A stretch of 23,445 nt of DNA from an uncultured Acidobacteriota bacterium (GTDB taxonomy: Bacteria > Acidobacteriota > Vicinamibacteria > Vicinamibacterales > UBA8438). Shown piece after piece: positions 7,773-14,885 of the stretch (positions within the stretch are counted from its first letter, which is position 1; the number at the start of each line of letters is the position of its first letter). The notes beneath the pieces are model-generated. The model was not told the DNA's origin and searched no databases. It saw only the letters and a list, made by a program, of their open reading frames with translations. The position numbers and the translations under genes were made by a program. The stretch lies in NCBI GenBank assembly GCA_913043805.1, contig CAJWMX010000003.1, positions 1 through 23,445 of the forward strand, written 5' to 3'.

Positions 7773-9548
7773 TTGGATAACGTGACGACCGCCGACGAAC
7801 ACGTACCGCACGCCGAGCACGGGCACGACGGGCACCACGAGCTGAGTTTTCTCCAGTCGTACGTCTTCTCGCTCGACCACAAGGTGATTGGCATCCAGTA
7901 CGCCATCACCGCCATGCTCTTCCTGCTCCTGGGCTTCACCCTGATGATGATCATGCGGTGGCAGCTGGCGTTCCCCTACACGCCGGTCCCCGTGATCGGC
8001 GGGCTGTTGGGCCAGAACAACGCGCAGTTCATCGCGCCGGAGTTCTACAACAGCCTGGGCGCCATGCACGGCACCATCATGGTCTTCCTGGGCGTCGTGC
8101 CCCTCGCCGTCGGCGGATTCGGGAACTACGTGCTCCCGCTGCAGATCGGCGCGCCCGACATGGCGTTCCCGCGGCTGAACATGGCCAGCTACTGGACGTT
8201 CTTCTGTGGCGGCGTCGTGATGTTCGCCAGCTTCTTCGTCCCGGGTGGCGCGGCCAACTCTGGGTGGACGTCCTACGCGCCGCTCTCGGTCATCGCCACC
8301 GAGGGGCAAACCTGGTGGCTGGTGGGGATGATCTTCCTCATCACGTCGTCGTTGCTCGGTTCGGTCAACTTCATCGTCACGACCTTGCAGCTCCGGGCCC
8401 CGGGGCTGAGCTTCATGCGGCTGCCGTTCTTCGTGTGGGCGCAGCTCGTGACCTCGTTCCTACTGCTGCTCGCCTTCCCGCCCCTCGAGGCGGCCGGCGT
8501 GCTGCAGTTGATGGACCGCGTCGCCGGCACCAGCTTCTTCATGCCGGCCGGTCTGGTCACCGGTGAGGGCCCGCTCGAGATCAGCGGTGGCGGCAGCCCG
8601 CTACTGTGGCAGCACCTGTTCTGGTTCCTGGCCCACCCGGAGGTATACGTCCTGATCCTCCCGGCCATGGGCATCGTGGCCGAGGTGCTCGCCAACAACA
8701 CCCGCAAGCCGCTCTGGGGCTACCGGGTGCTGGTGGCCTCGGTCATCTTCCTCGGCTTCATGTCGTTCATCGTCTGGGCCCACCACATGTTCATGACCGG
8801 CATGGGCACGACGATGAGCTCGTTCTTCCAAACCACGACGATGATCATCTCCGTCCCATCGGTGGTCATCCTGTCGGCGTTCTTGATCTCGCTCTACAGC
8901 GGGTCGATACGCTATCCGGTCCCGATGCTGTTCGCCCTGGCGTTCCTGCCGATGTTCGCCATCGGCGGGCTGACCGGGCTTCCGCTGGGACTGACGGCGC
9001 CCGACCTGCACTTCCACGACACCTATTACGTCATCGGGCACTTCCATTACGTGGTCGCACCGGGGACCATCTTCGCGCTGTTCGCTGGGATCTACTTCTG
9101 GTACCCCAAGGCGACGGGGCGGGTAATGAGCGAGCTCCTCGGCAAGATCCACTTCTGGGGCTCGTTCATCTCGATCCAGTTCGTGTTCACCCCGATGTTC
9201 ATCACGGGGCTGGCCGGCATGAACCGTCGTCTGTATGACGGTGGTCTGGAGTATGCGCACCTCCAGGAGGTCGTGGGTTGGAATGCGACGATGTCCTACG
9301 GGGCGTGGGCGCTTGGGTTCTTCCAGATCTTCTTCATCTTCAACTTCTTCTGGAGCATCCGGAACGGCAAGAAGGTGGATGACAACCCGTGGAAGGCCAC
9401 CACACTCGAGTGGCAGGCGCCGTCACCGCCGCCGCACGGCAACTTCACCTCGCCGCCTGAAGTGCACCGCGGCCCCTACGAGTACAGCGTGCCTGGTGCC
9501 GACAAGGACTTCACCATGCAGGGCGAGGCCGACCCCGCGAAGGCGTAA
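7773..9548 (+). CDS. Cytochrome c oxidase subunit I (A-type heme-copper oxidase)
   Basis: This is the catalytic subunit that reduces oxygen to water and pumps protons in the inner membrane; 591 residues, twelve helices. Visible ligands are His99 (low-spin heme, MHGT), His288 with cross-link Tyr292 (HPEVY), His337/His338 (CuB), His423 (high-spin heme) and His425 (low-spin heme). D-channel residues Asn118, Asp129 (GAPDMAFPRLN) and Glu290 (HPEV) mark an A1-like enzyme. The K-channel lysine is absent: an ungapped match to the bovine and Paracoccus segment puts Ile366 there (VPSVVILSAF instead of VPTGxKVFSW). The start is TTG, chosen because AGGAG (7761-7765) lies 7 bases before it; the next candidate is GTG at 7782. 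The N-terminus is rich in histidine (six in residues 10-22). The C-terminal tail of about 60 residues is soluble. Confidence 0.96.
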   Translation: MDNVTTADEHVPHAEHGHDGHHELSFLQSYVFSLDHKVIGIQYAITAMLFLLLGFTLMMIMRWQLAFPYTPVPVIGGLLGQNNAQFIAPEFYNSLGAMHGTIMVFLGVVPLAVGGFGNYVLPLQIGAPDMAFPRLNMASYWTFFCGGVVMFASFFVPGGAANSGWTSYAPLSVIATEGQTWWLVGMIFLITSSLLGSVNFIVTTLQLRAPGLSFMRLPFFVWAQLVTSFLLLLAFPPLEAAGVLQLMDRVAGTSFFMPAGLVTGEGPLEISGGGSPLLWQHLFWFLAHPEVYVLILPAMGIVAEVLANNTRKPLWGYRVLVASVIFLGFMSFIVWAHHMFMTGMGTTMSSFFQTTTMIISVPSVVILSAFLISLYSGSIRYPVPMLFALAFLPMFAIGGLTGLPLGLTAPDLHFHDTYYVIGHFHYVVAPGTIFALFAGIYFWYPKATGRVMSELLGKIHFWGSFISIQFVFTPMFITGLAGMNRRLYDGGLEYAHLQEVVGWNATMSYGAWALGFFQIFFIFNFFWSIRNGKKVDDNPWKATTLEWQAPSPPPHGNFTSPPEVHRGPYEYSVPGADKDFTMQGEADPAKA

Positions 9549-9568
9549 CCACGAAGGTGTGATCCGTC

Positions 9569-10159
9569 ATGGAAATTCCGTATACCGTCGCTGAACGGCC
9601 AGATACTGGCGTCAACAACGTCAAGCTCGGCATCTGGCTGTTCCTCGCCTCCGAGGTCATGCTGTTCGGTGGCCTGTTCTCGACCTACGTCATCCTCCGC
9701 CTGGGCGGGACCGACTGGCCGCTGGGTTCCGACATCCTGAGCGTACCGATCGGCACCTTCAACACCGCCGTGCTGATCGGTTCGAGTGTGACCATGGTCA
9801 TGGCGCACGCCTCGCTCAAGCTGAACCAGTTCGACCAGTTCAAGAAGTACATGGGACTCACGGTCGTCCTGGCGCTGGTCTTTCTGGCGGTCAAGAGCTA
9901 CGAGTACTACGACAAGCTCTCGCACGGTGACCTGCCCAGTGCCACGACCTTCCTGGCCATCTACTGGACGATGACCGCCCTGCACGGGCTGCACATCATC
10001 GGCGGGGTCGTGGTGAACGGCTACTTCTGGGGACCGGGCAGCAAGATGTTCCACACCAAGCCCGAGATGTTCGCCAACCGCGTCGAGGCGGCCGGGCTCT
10101 ACTGGCACTTCGTCGACCTCGTCTGGATTTTCCTGTTCCCGGTGCTCTATCTCCTCTAA
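9569..10159 (+). CDS. Cytochrome c oxidase subunit III
   Basis: This is a 196-residue, five-helix subunit III of the short bacterial type. It lacks the first two helices of mitochondrial-type subunit III, as is common in caa3/bo3-like enzymes. Family signs are KLGIWLFLASEVMLFGGLFS with the conserved buried glutamate (residue 29 region), the helix pair around 60-105, the ALHGLHIIGG motif (about 137-146) and the terminal YWHFVDLVWIFLFPVLYL. Subunit III stabilises the enzyme and its proton uptake but holds no cofactor. It follows subunit I after 20 bases, with a GAAGGTG ribosome site about 9 bases before the ATG. Confidence 0.94.
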   Translation: MEIPYTVAERPDTGVNNVKLGIWLFLASEVMLFGGLFSTYVILRLGGTDWPLGSDILSVPIGTFNTAVLIGSSVTMVMAHASLKLNQFDQFKKYMGLTVVLALVFLAVKSYEYYDKLSHGDLPSATTFLAIYWTMTALHGLHIIGGVVVNGYFWGPGSKMFHTKPEMFANRVEAAGLYWHFVDLVWIFLFPVLYLL

Positions 10160-10213
10160 GGCTCGTCGGGAGACAGCAGCAACGAGACAGACGGCAGGAG
10201 AAAGCAGGAACTC

Positions 10214-10558
10214 ATGAGCGGAAGCCACGATACCGAGCATCACATCAGCGCCTACAAGAAGGTGGCCGGGGCCCTGGCGGTCCTCACGGTGGTGACCGTG
10301 CTGGCGTCCTATGTCGAGGTCGGGGTCGCGCTGGGGATCGTGCTCGCGCTGATCATCGCCAGCGCCAAAGGCTCGCTGGTCGCCAGCGTGTTCATGCACC
10401 TCAAGGACGAGAAGAGTCTCTGGCTCACCGGCACGCTCGTCCTGACGGTCGTCTTCTGGTTCGTGCTGATGCTGATTCCGATCATGGGCCGGATGGACAA
10501 CATCGGCACCTACAAGCCGCTGCCGAACGCCAACGCCGTGCCCTACGTACCTCACTAG
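10214..10558 (+). CDS. Cytochrome c oxidase subunit IV (prokaryotic COX4/CyoD-like)
   Basis: This 114-residue, three-helix protein resembles the prokaryotic subunit IV family (PF03626-like). Hydrophobic segments lie at about 18-35, 37-57 and 70-92. The typical SLVASVFMHLKDEKS segment (about 54-68), with the MHLK motif between helices, supports the call. These subunits are accessory and bind no cofactor. The N-terminus is histidine-containing (MSGSHDTEHHIS). The gap from subunit III is 54 bases, with a GCAGGAAC ribosome site close to the ATG. Confidence 0.88.
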   Translation: MSGSHDTEHHISAYKKVAGALAVLTVVTVLASYVEVGVALGIVLALIIASAKGSLVASVFMHLKDEKSLWLTGTLVLTVVFWFVLMLIPIMGRMDNIGTYKPLPNANAVPYVPH

Positions 10559-10567
10559 GTAGCACGA

Positions 10568-10774
10568 ATGTCCCTACGCAGCTTCCACCTGTTCTTCATC
10601 GTCGCCTCGATCACCATCTCGTTGATGATGGCGGTCTGGGGTGGGGTGACCTACGAGTCGGTGCGAGGCTCAGTGTGGCACCTGGTGACCGCGCTCGGCG
10701 CGGTCACGACCGCCGGGCTGCTGGCGCTCTACCTGAACAACTTCATCAAGAAGACGAAAGAGATCGGCTACTGA
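10568..10774 (+). CDS. Small two-helix membrane protein in the oxidase cluster (68 aa)
   Basis: This 68-residue protein starts 9 bases after subunit IV. It has two hydrophobic helices (about 5-26 and 36-57) joined by a short polar loop (TYESVRGSVWH) and ends in a basic tail (NNFIKKTKEIGY). No cysteine or obvious cofactor ligand is present. Its tight position between subunit IV and the CxxC protein suggests a small structural or assembly subunit of the oxidase. I do not recognise a named family, and the function is inferred from position only. Confidence 0.75.
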   Translation: MSLRSFHLFFIVASITISLMMAVWGGVTYESVRGSVWHLVTALGAVTTAGLLALYLNNFIKKTKEIGY

Positions 10775-10788
10775 GAAACGAGGCCATC

Positions 10789-11067
10789 ATGCGAACTTCG
10801 CCTCTGCGCATTGCCTGGAGCGTCGCCCTAGCGGGCCTGGTCAGCCTCGTGCTGCCACGCACGAGCGAGGCGTGCACGATCTGTTTCGGCGACCCGAGCT
10901 CGCCGATGGCCATGGGGACCAGCTGGGGAATCCTGTTCCTGCTGTGTGTCACCTTCGGCATGCTGGGAGCATTCGGCTACTTTTTTCTCTATCTCGTACG
11001 GCGTTCACGGATGGCGCTTGGAGAGCAGTCTGAGGCTGGCTCGACCCAGGCCCCTGGGAGTGTGTAG
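10789..11067 (+). CDS. Small exported CxxCFGDP protein, single-helix anchor (92 aa)
   Basis: The start is the ATG at 10789 (MRTSPLRIAW), with an ACGAGG ribosome site 7 bases before it; the frame is open further upstream but overlaps the previous gene. Residues 1-28 look like a signal sequence. The mature part begins near ACTICFGDPSSPMAMG, a CxxC pair followed by FGDPxSPM. A second hydrophobic helix follows at about 46-70, then a basic and Ser/Gly tail. The paired cysteines would face the periplasm. I recall similar short proteins with this motif near oxidase genes in other phyla, but I cannot name a characterised one. Position immediately before subunit II, the CuA protein, makes a role in copper delivery or thiol chemistry plausible but unproven. 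Confidence 0.78.
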   Translation: MRTSPLRIAWSVALAGLVSLVLPRTSEACTICFGDPSSPMAMGTSWGILFLLCVTFGMLGAFGYFFLYLVRRSRMALGEQSEAGSTQAPGSV

Positions 11068-11070
11068 AAG

Positions 11071-11817
11071 ATGCAGGAACTACTAGGACTTCCGGTGCAG
11101 GCGTCGGCCCACGCGGCCGAGATCGACCGGATGATCGTCATCTTGCACTGGCTGATGCTCGTGCTGTTCGTCGGCTGGGGCATCTTCTTCGTCTACACCC
11201 TCATCCGGTTCCGCGCCTCGGCGAACCCGAAGGCCGACTACCACGGGGTCAAGAGCCACGCCTCGACCTACCTCGAGGTGGCCGTGGCGTTGATCGAAGC
11301 GGTCATCCTGGTCGCGTTCGCGATTCCGGCCTGGACCACGCGGGTCAACGCGTTCCCACCGGAGGATGGCGCGACGGTCGTACACCTCATTGCGAAGCAG
11401 TTCGCCTGGCATTCGGTGTATGCGGGTCCGGACGGGCGTTTCGGACGTCGTGACGCCAGCCTCGTCACGCCAACCAACGAGATTGGCCTCGACCGCAGCG
11501 ACCCGAACGGCGCCGACGACATCTACACCATCAACCAGCTGAACCTGCCGGTTGACACCCCGGTCATCGTCTACGTCTCGAGCATGGACGTCATCCACAG
11601 CTTCGCCATCAACTCCATGCGGGTGAAGCAGGACGCCATTCCAGGGATCGAGACGCCGGTCTGGTTCGAACCCAACATGGTGGGCGACTTCCAGATCAAC
11701 TGCTCGCAGCTGTGCGGACTGGGCCACTACCGCATGCGCGGCGCGGTGACCGTGATGAGCACGGGGGACTTCGAGAGCTTCCTGGACGAAGAAACCGCCA
11801 GACTCGCGGCCGACTAG
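11071..11817 (+). CDS. Cytochrome c oxidase subunit II (CuA-binding)
   Basis: Subunit II takes electrons from cytochrome c through a two-copper CuA centre in the periplasm. In this 248-residue protein the CuA ligands are His176 (DVIHSF), Cys211, Cys215, His219 and Met222 (CSQLCGLGHYRM). The bridging Glu of the usual CxELC is Gln213, tolerable because that ligand is a backbone carbonyl. Two N-terminal helices lie at about 21-46 and 66-89. In the second, the usual Glu at the K-channel mouth is Glu69, and the normal WTxxP motif is replaced by VALIE, placing Glu76 where proline is expected. There is no fused cytochrome c domain. It is unusual in being last in the cluster. A GGGAG site lies 10 bases before the ATG. 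Confidence 0.95.
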   Translation: MQELLGLPVQASAHAAEIDRMIVILHWLMLVLFVGWGIFFVYTLIRFRASANPKADYHGVKSHASTYLEVAVALIEAVILVAFAIPAWTTRVNAFPPEDGATVVHLIAKQFAWHSVYAGPDGRFGRRDASLVTPTNEIGLDRSDPNGADDIYTINQLNLPVDTPVIVYVSSMDVIHSFAINSMRVKQDAIPGIETPVWFEPNMVGDFQINCSQLCGLGHYRMRGAVTVMSTGDFESFLDEETARLAAD

Positions 11818-11824
11818 GCCAGGT

Positions 11825-12142
11825 CTAGCGCTCGGACTCGAACTCGGCGCGGGCTTCGGCGACGAGCGCTTCGAGCGCCTCGGCCGCCGCGGCCATGTCG
11901 GTGATGCCGGTCTGGACGATCGGCCCCAGACGGGCCTGATAACCCGCAATGTCTTCCCCCGCGTCCGAGGCGGCGGACAACAGGTTCAACAACTCGACGT
12001 TGGCGGTTTGAAACCGCTCGTGGGCACGCTCTCCCACGGCCTCCTGGGTGGCCGGACGCGTCTCTCCAGCTTCCCCGGGGCTCCCTCCGCACGCAAGCGT
12101 CGCGAGACAGAGCGCGACGCCGAGACCACCCCGCTGTATCAC
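11825..12142 (-). CDS. Small putative lipoprotein, unknown function
   Basis: This 105-residue protein starts at a GTG that overlaps the stop of the upstream thiol-oxidoreductase gene (GTGA), indicating translational coupling. The N-terminus has a short signal-like stretch (GVALCLATLACGGSPG) with a probable lipidation cysteine at 18; the lipobox (TLAC) is non-standard. The rest is mainly helical and acidic: residues 40-70 (HERFQTANVELLNLLSAASD) and a C-terminal helix rich in Ala and Glu (AAAAEALEALVAEARAEFE). I recognise no family. Coupling suggests an envelope protein working with or dependent on the upstream redox protein. It ends 7 bases from the converging subunit II gene. Confidence 0.7.
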   Translation of the reverse strand: MIQRGGLGVALCLATLACGGSPGEAGETRPATQEAVGERAHERFQTANVELLNLLSAASDAGEDIAGYQARLGPIVQTGITDMAAAAEALEALVAEARAEFESER

Positions 12143-13164
12143 CGGGACGACCGCTCCAGCTCCTCGTCGATAATCTGCTGGAAGAGCGCGATGGGCGCCG
12201 CGCCCAGCACGGCGCGGCCGTTGATGAAGACGGTCGGGGTCGATGACACCCCGTAGTCCTGGCCCGCTCGCAGGTCAGCGTTGACATCGCCCGAAAACTG
12301 CCCGCTGTCGAGACAGGTGTCGAACGCGGCCTGGTCGACGCCCAGCTCGCCGGCGTAGCGCTTGATGTCCTCGACCTCGAGGGCGTCCTGGCTCTCGAAC
12401 ATCCGGTCGTGCAGCTCCCAGAACTTCCCCTGCAGATTGGCGCAGAGGCCGGCCTCGGCCGCCTTGAAGGCCTGAGGATGGTTGGGCAGCGGATAGTCCT
12501 TGAACACGACCCTGACATCGTCCCCATAGATCTCTCTGAGCTGATCGATCGTGCCGGTCAGCTGCTCGCAGAAGGGACACTGGAAATCGGAGAACTCGAC
12601 GATCTGGACGGGCGCGGTCTCGGGTCCGGACGACGGATCCGTCTCCGACACCGCGATCTCCGTCCGAGGCGGCTCCAGGTCGAGCGCGATGTCGTCGGCC
12701 TCCTCTCGGAGCTCGGCCATCAGCCCGTGGAGCGCCTGGGTAGGTCGCTGCTGCTCGAGAAAGGCCCGGATCTCCGGCTTCATCTGCTCGAGCGTACGGC
12801 CCCCGAACGCGCTCTGATTCTGACCATAGAGCAGCGCAATCTCCTCGTCGGTCACTGGAAGCGTGCGCGATGGCAGCTCCTGCGCGAGCAGCTCGTCACG
12901 GGAGAGGCCGCGCGCGATCGCTTCGCGCTCGATCAGGATGTCGCCCACCACGATGTCCAGAACCCGACGCCGGGTGTCATAGAGGTCCTGCAGCATCCGC
13001 ATCCGGTTCGAGGCGTCGTTGGAACGCCAGGCATCGTCGAGGTCGGCCATCGTGACCTCGATATCGCCGACCCGGCCCACGACGGTCTGGTCCGGCTGAG
13101 CGAGCGCCGGAGGCGCCGCCAGCAGGAACAGAAGACCGGCGAGCAGGAAGAACCGCTGCAGCAT
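12139..13164 (-). CDS. Secreted SurA-like / DsbA-like thioredoxin fusion protein
   Basis: A signal peptide (residues about 1-22, ending ALAQ) leads to a helical SurA N-terminal-like region (about 28-155; VGRVGDIEVTMADLDDA, IEREAIARGLSRDEL, VTDEEIALLYGQN) with no PPIase domain. A DsbA-family thioredoxin domain follows (about 183-336). It has a CPFC active site (Cys196 and Cys199; FSDFQCPFCEQL) and a cis-proline at 310 (VSSTPTVFING). The likely job is thiol oxidation or isomerisation of exported proteins, with the N-terminal part binding clients. I chose the ATG at 13164 because AAGAAAGG lies 8 bases before it; a GTG at 13173 would add three residues. The protein is 341 residues. The downstream lipoprotein gene overlaps it by four bases. 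A link with the nearby oxidase (CuA cysteines) is possible but only positional. Confidence 0.87.
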   Translation of the reverse strand: MLQRFFLLAGLLFLLAAPPALAQPDQTVVGRVGDIEVTMADLDDAWRSNDASNRMRMLQDLYDTRRRVLDIVVGDILIEREAIARGLSRDELLAQELPSRTLPVTDEEIALLYGQNQSAFGGRTLEQMKPEIRAFLEQQRPTQALHGLMAELREEADDIALDLEPPRTEIAVSETDPSSGPETAPVQIVEFSDFQCPFCEQLTGTIDQLREIYGDDVRVVFKDYPLPNHPQAFKAAEAGLCANLQGKFWELHDRMFESQDALEVEDIKRYAGELGVDQAAFDTCLDSGQFSGDVNADLRAGQDYGVSSTPTVFINGRAVLGAAPIALFQQIIDEELERSSR

Positions 13165-13250
13165 CACAGACACCTTTCTTGTGGAAACACCCGAACGATC
13201 ACTTTAGCATGCGGCCGGGCGAGCCTTCGCGTAACGCGCGTCTCCGAACC

Positions 13251-14885
13251 ATGTCGACCCACCGTATCCGAACCCGGCCGCCGCGCGGCAGCGCGACCGC
13301 ACCGCTGGAGGTGTTGACCGACCCCCACGACGTCGCGCCCTTCCTCGAGGATGCCGCGCACTACCCGGGCGGCCGCACCCCGGCCGTGGCCCATCCCCGA
13401 AACGAAGCGGAGCTGGCCCTCACTCTGGCCCAGGCTGATTCGGTCCTACCGGTCGGCGCCCAGTCGTCGCTGACCGGAGGCGCGACACCTCGGGGCGAGA
13501 CCGTGGTGAGCCTGGCGCGGCTGACCGCGCTGGACGTGTACTCGCGCACCAGCCTGCGCGCCGAGCCCGGCGTGACCCTGACCGCGCTGCGCGAGTTACT
13601 CGAGGGCCGGGGCTGCAGCTACCCGCCGGTACCGACCTACGAAGGGGCGACCGTCGGCGGGATCGTCTCGACCGACGCGGCCGGCGCGGCGACTTTCAAA
13701 TACGGCACCACCCGCCGCTGGGTCCGGGCCTTGACCGTCATGCTCGCGTCGGGCGAGGTCCTGGAGCTGGAACGCGACGCTGTCGTGGCGCGCGACGGCA
13801 TCTTCGAGATCCTGACCGAGCAGGGCCTGCTGCGAGTGCCGGTACCCACCTACCGGATGCCGGGTGTGCCGAAGCACTCGGCGGGGTACCACGCCGAGCG
13901 GGAACTCGACCTGGTGGATCTCTTCATCGGAGCCGAGGGGACGCTCGGGATCGTGACATCCGTCACGCTCGATCTCCTCCCGACGGCGCCGCCCGTGGCG
14001 TTGGTCCTCGTGGGAGTGCCAAGCGAGTCGCAAGCGGTGACGCTGGTGAATACGTTGCGGCGACAGTCGGAGGCGACTCGCCGGGAAGGCGACATCCGGG
14101 GGCTCGACGTCTGCGCGATCGAACACATGGATCGGCGGTGTCTGGACCTCATCCGGGAGGACGGCGCGGACCGCCGACTGGATGTGACGATCGCACCCGA
14201 TGCGGAGGTCATGCTCCTGGCCCAGCTCGAACTGCCCGAGCGGCTGACCCCCGCCCAGCTGCACGAGGAGGTGGCGCGGTCGCTGTCCGGCACGGCGCCC
14301 GATACCCCGATCACGAGACTGTGCCGACTGCTCGAGGACGAGCACCTCCTGGACGCCACCGAGCTGGCGGGTCCCACCGATACGACGCGAATCGCCGACC
14401 TTCTGCGTTTTCGCGAAGCGGTGCCCGAGGCGGTGAACCGCCGGGTGGGTCATGCCCAGCGCACGGTCGATCCCGCGATCGAGAAGACCGCCGCCGACAT
14501 GATCGTGCCGTTCGCCAGACTCTCCGACAGCGTCGCCCTCTTCCGTGAGGCATTCCGGTCCCGCGGGCTCGACCACGCGATCTGGGGACACATCTCCGAC
14601 GCCAACCTGCACCCGAACCTGCTACCCCGTTCCGCCGAAGACGTCCGCCTGGCGCGCGACGCGATTCTGGAATGCGGACGCGAGGTGGTCGCGATGGGAG
14701 GCAGCCCGCTCGCCGAGCATGGCGTGGGCCGTAATCGGACCAAACAGCGGCTGCTGACGTTGCTGCACGGTGCGGGGGGCATTGCCGAGATGCGCGCCGT
14801 CAAACAGGCGCTCGATCCACACTGGAAGCTCGCACCGGGCGTCCTCTTCGACCGGGCGGCCATGAAGGAGCAGTCGTCGACGTGA
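13251..14885 (+). CDS. FAD-binding oxidoreductase (GlcD/D-lactate dehydrogenase-like)
   Basis: This protein has the PCMH-type FAD-binding domain and the FAD-linked oxidase C-terminal domain of the glycolate oxidase GlcD / D-lactate dehydrogenase family. Flavin-binding segments are LPVGAQSSLTGGATP (about 66-80), PTYEGATVGGIVSTDAAGA (about 128-146) and FIGAEGTLGIVT (225-236). The C-terminal HISDANLHPNLLP (about 447-459) and EHGVGRNRTKQ match the conserved metal/substrate region. No Fe-S cysteine motifs are present, so it is a stand-alone flavoprotein and would pass electrons to a quinone or cytochrome. The frame is open to 13179, but the ATG at 13251 (MSTHRIRTR) fits the family best; 544 residues. 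The substrate, probably a 2-hydroxy acid, is not determined. The stop overlaps the next start (GTGA). Confidence 0.88.
   Translation: MSTHRIRTRPPRGSATAPLEVLTDPHDVAPFLEDAAHYPGGRTPAVAHPRNEAELALTLAQADSVLPVGAQSSLTGGATPRGETVVSLARLTALDVYSRTSLRAEPGVTLTALRELLEGRGCSYPPVPTYEGATVGGIVSTDAAGAATFKYGTTRRWVRALTVMLASGEVLELERDAVVARDGIFEILTEQGLLRVPVPTYRMPGVPKHSAGYHAERELDLVDLFIGAEGTLGIVTSVTLDLLPTAPPVALVLVGVPSESQAVTLVNTLRRQSEATRREGDIRGLDVCAIEHMDRRCLDLIREDGADRRLDVTIAPDAEVMLLAQLELPERLTPAQLHEEVARSLSGTAPDTPITRLCRLLEDEHLLDATELAGPTDTTRIADLLRFREAVPEAVNRRVGHAQRTVDPAIEKTAADMIVPFARLSDSVALFREAFRSRGLDHAIWGHISDANLHPNLLPRSAEDVRLARDAILECGREVVAMGGSPLAEHGVGRNRTKQRLLTLLHGAGGIAEMRAVKQALDPHWKLAPGVLFDRAAMKEQSST

Noticed and set aside
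9476..10555. Minus-strand frame of 359 codons opposite subunits III and IV
   Set aside because: His/Asp/Gln-rich antisense shadow; the plus-strand genes have full family motifs.
13179..13250. TTG-started extension of the FAD oxidoreductase
   Set aside because: No family similarity in the 24 extra residues; it overlaps the probable promoter region of the divergent gene.
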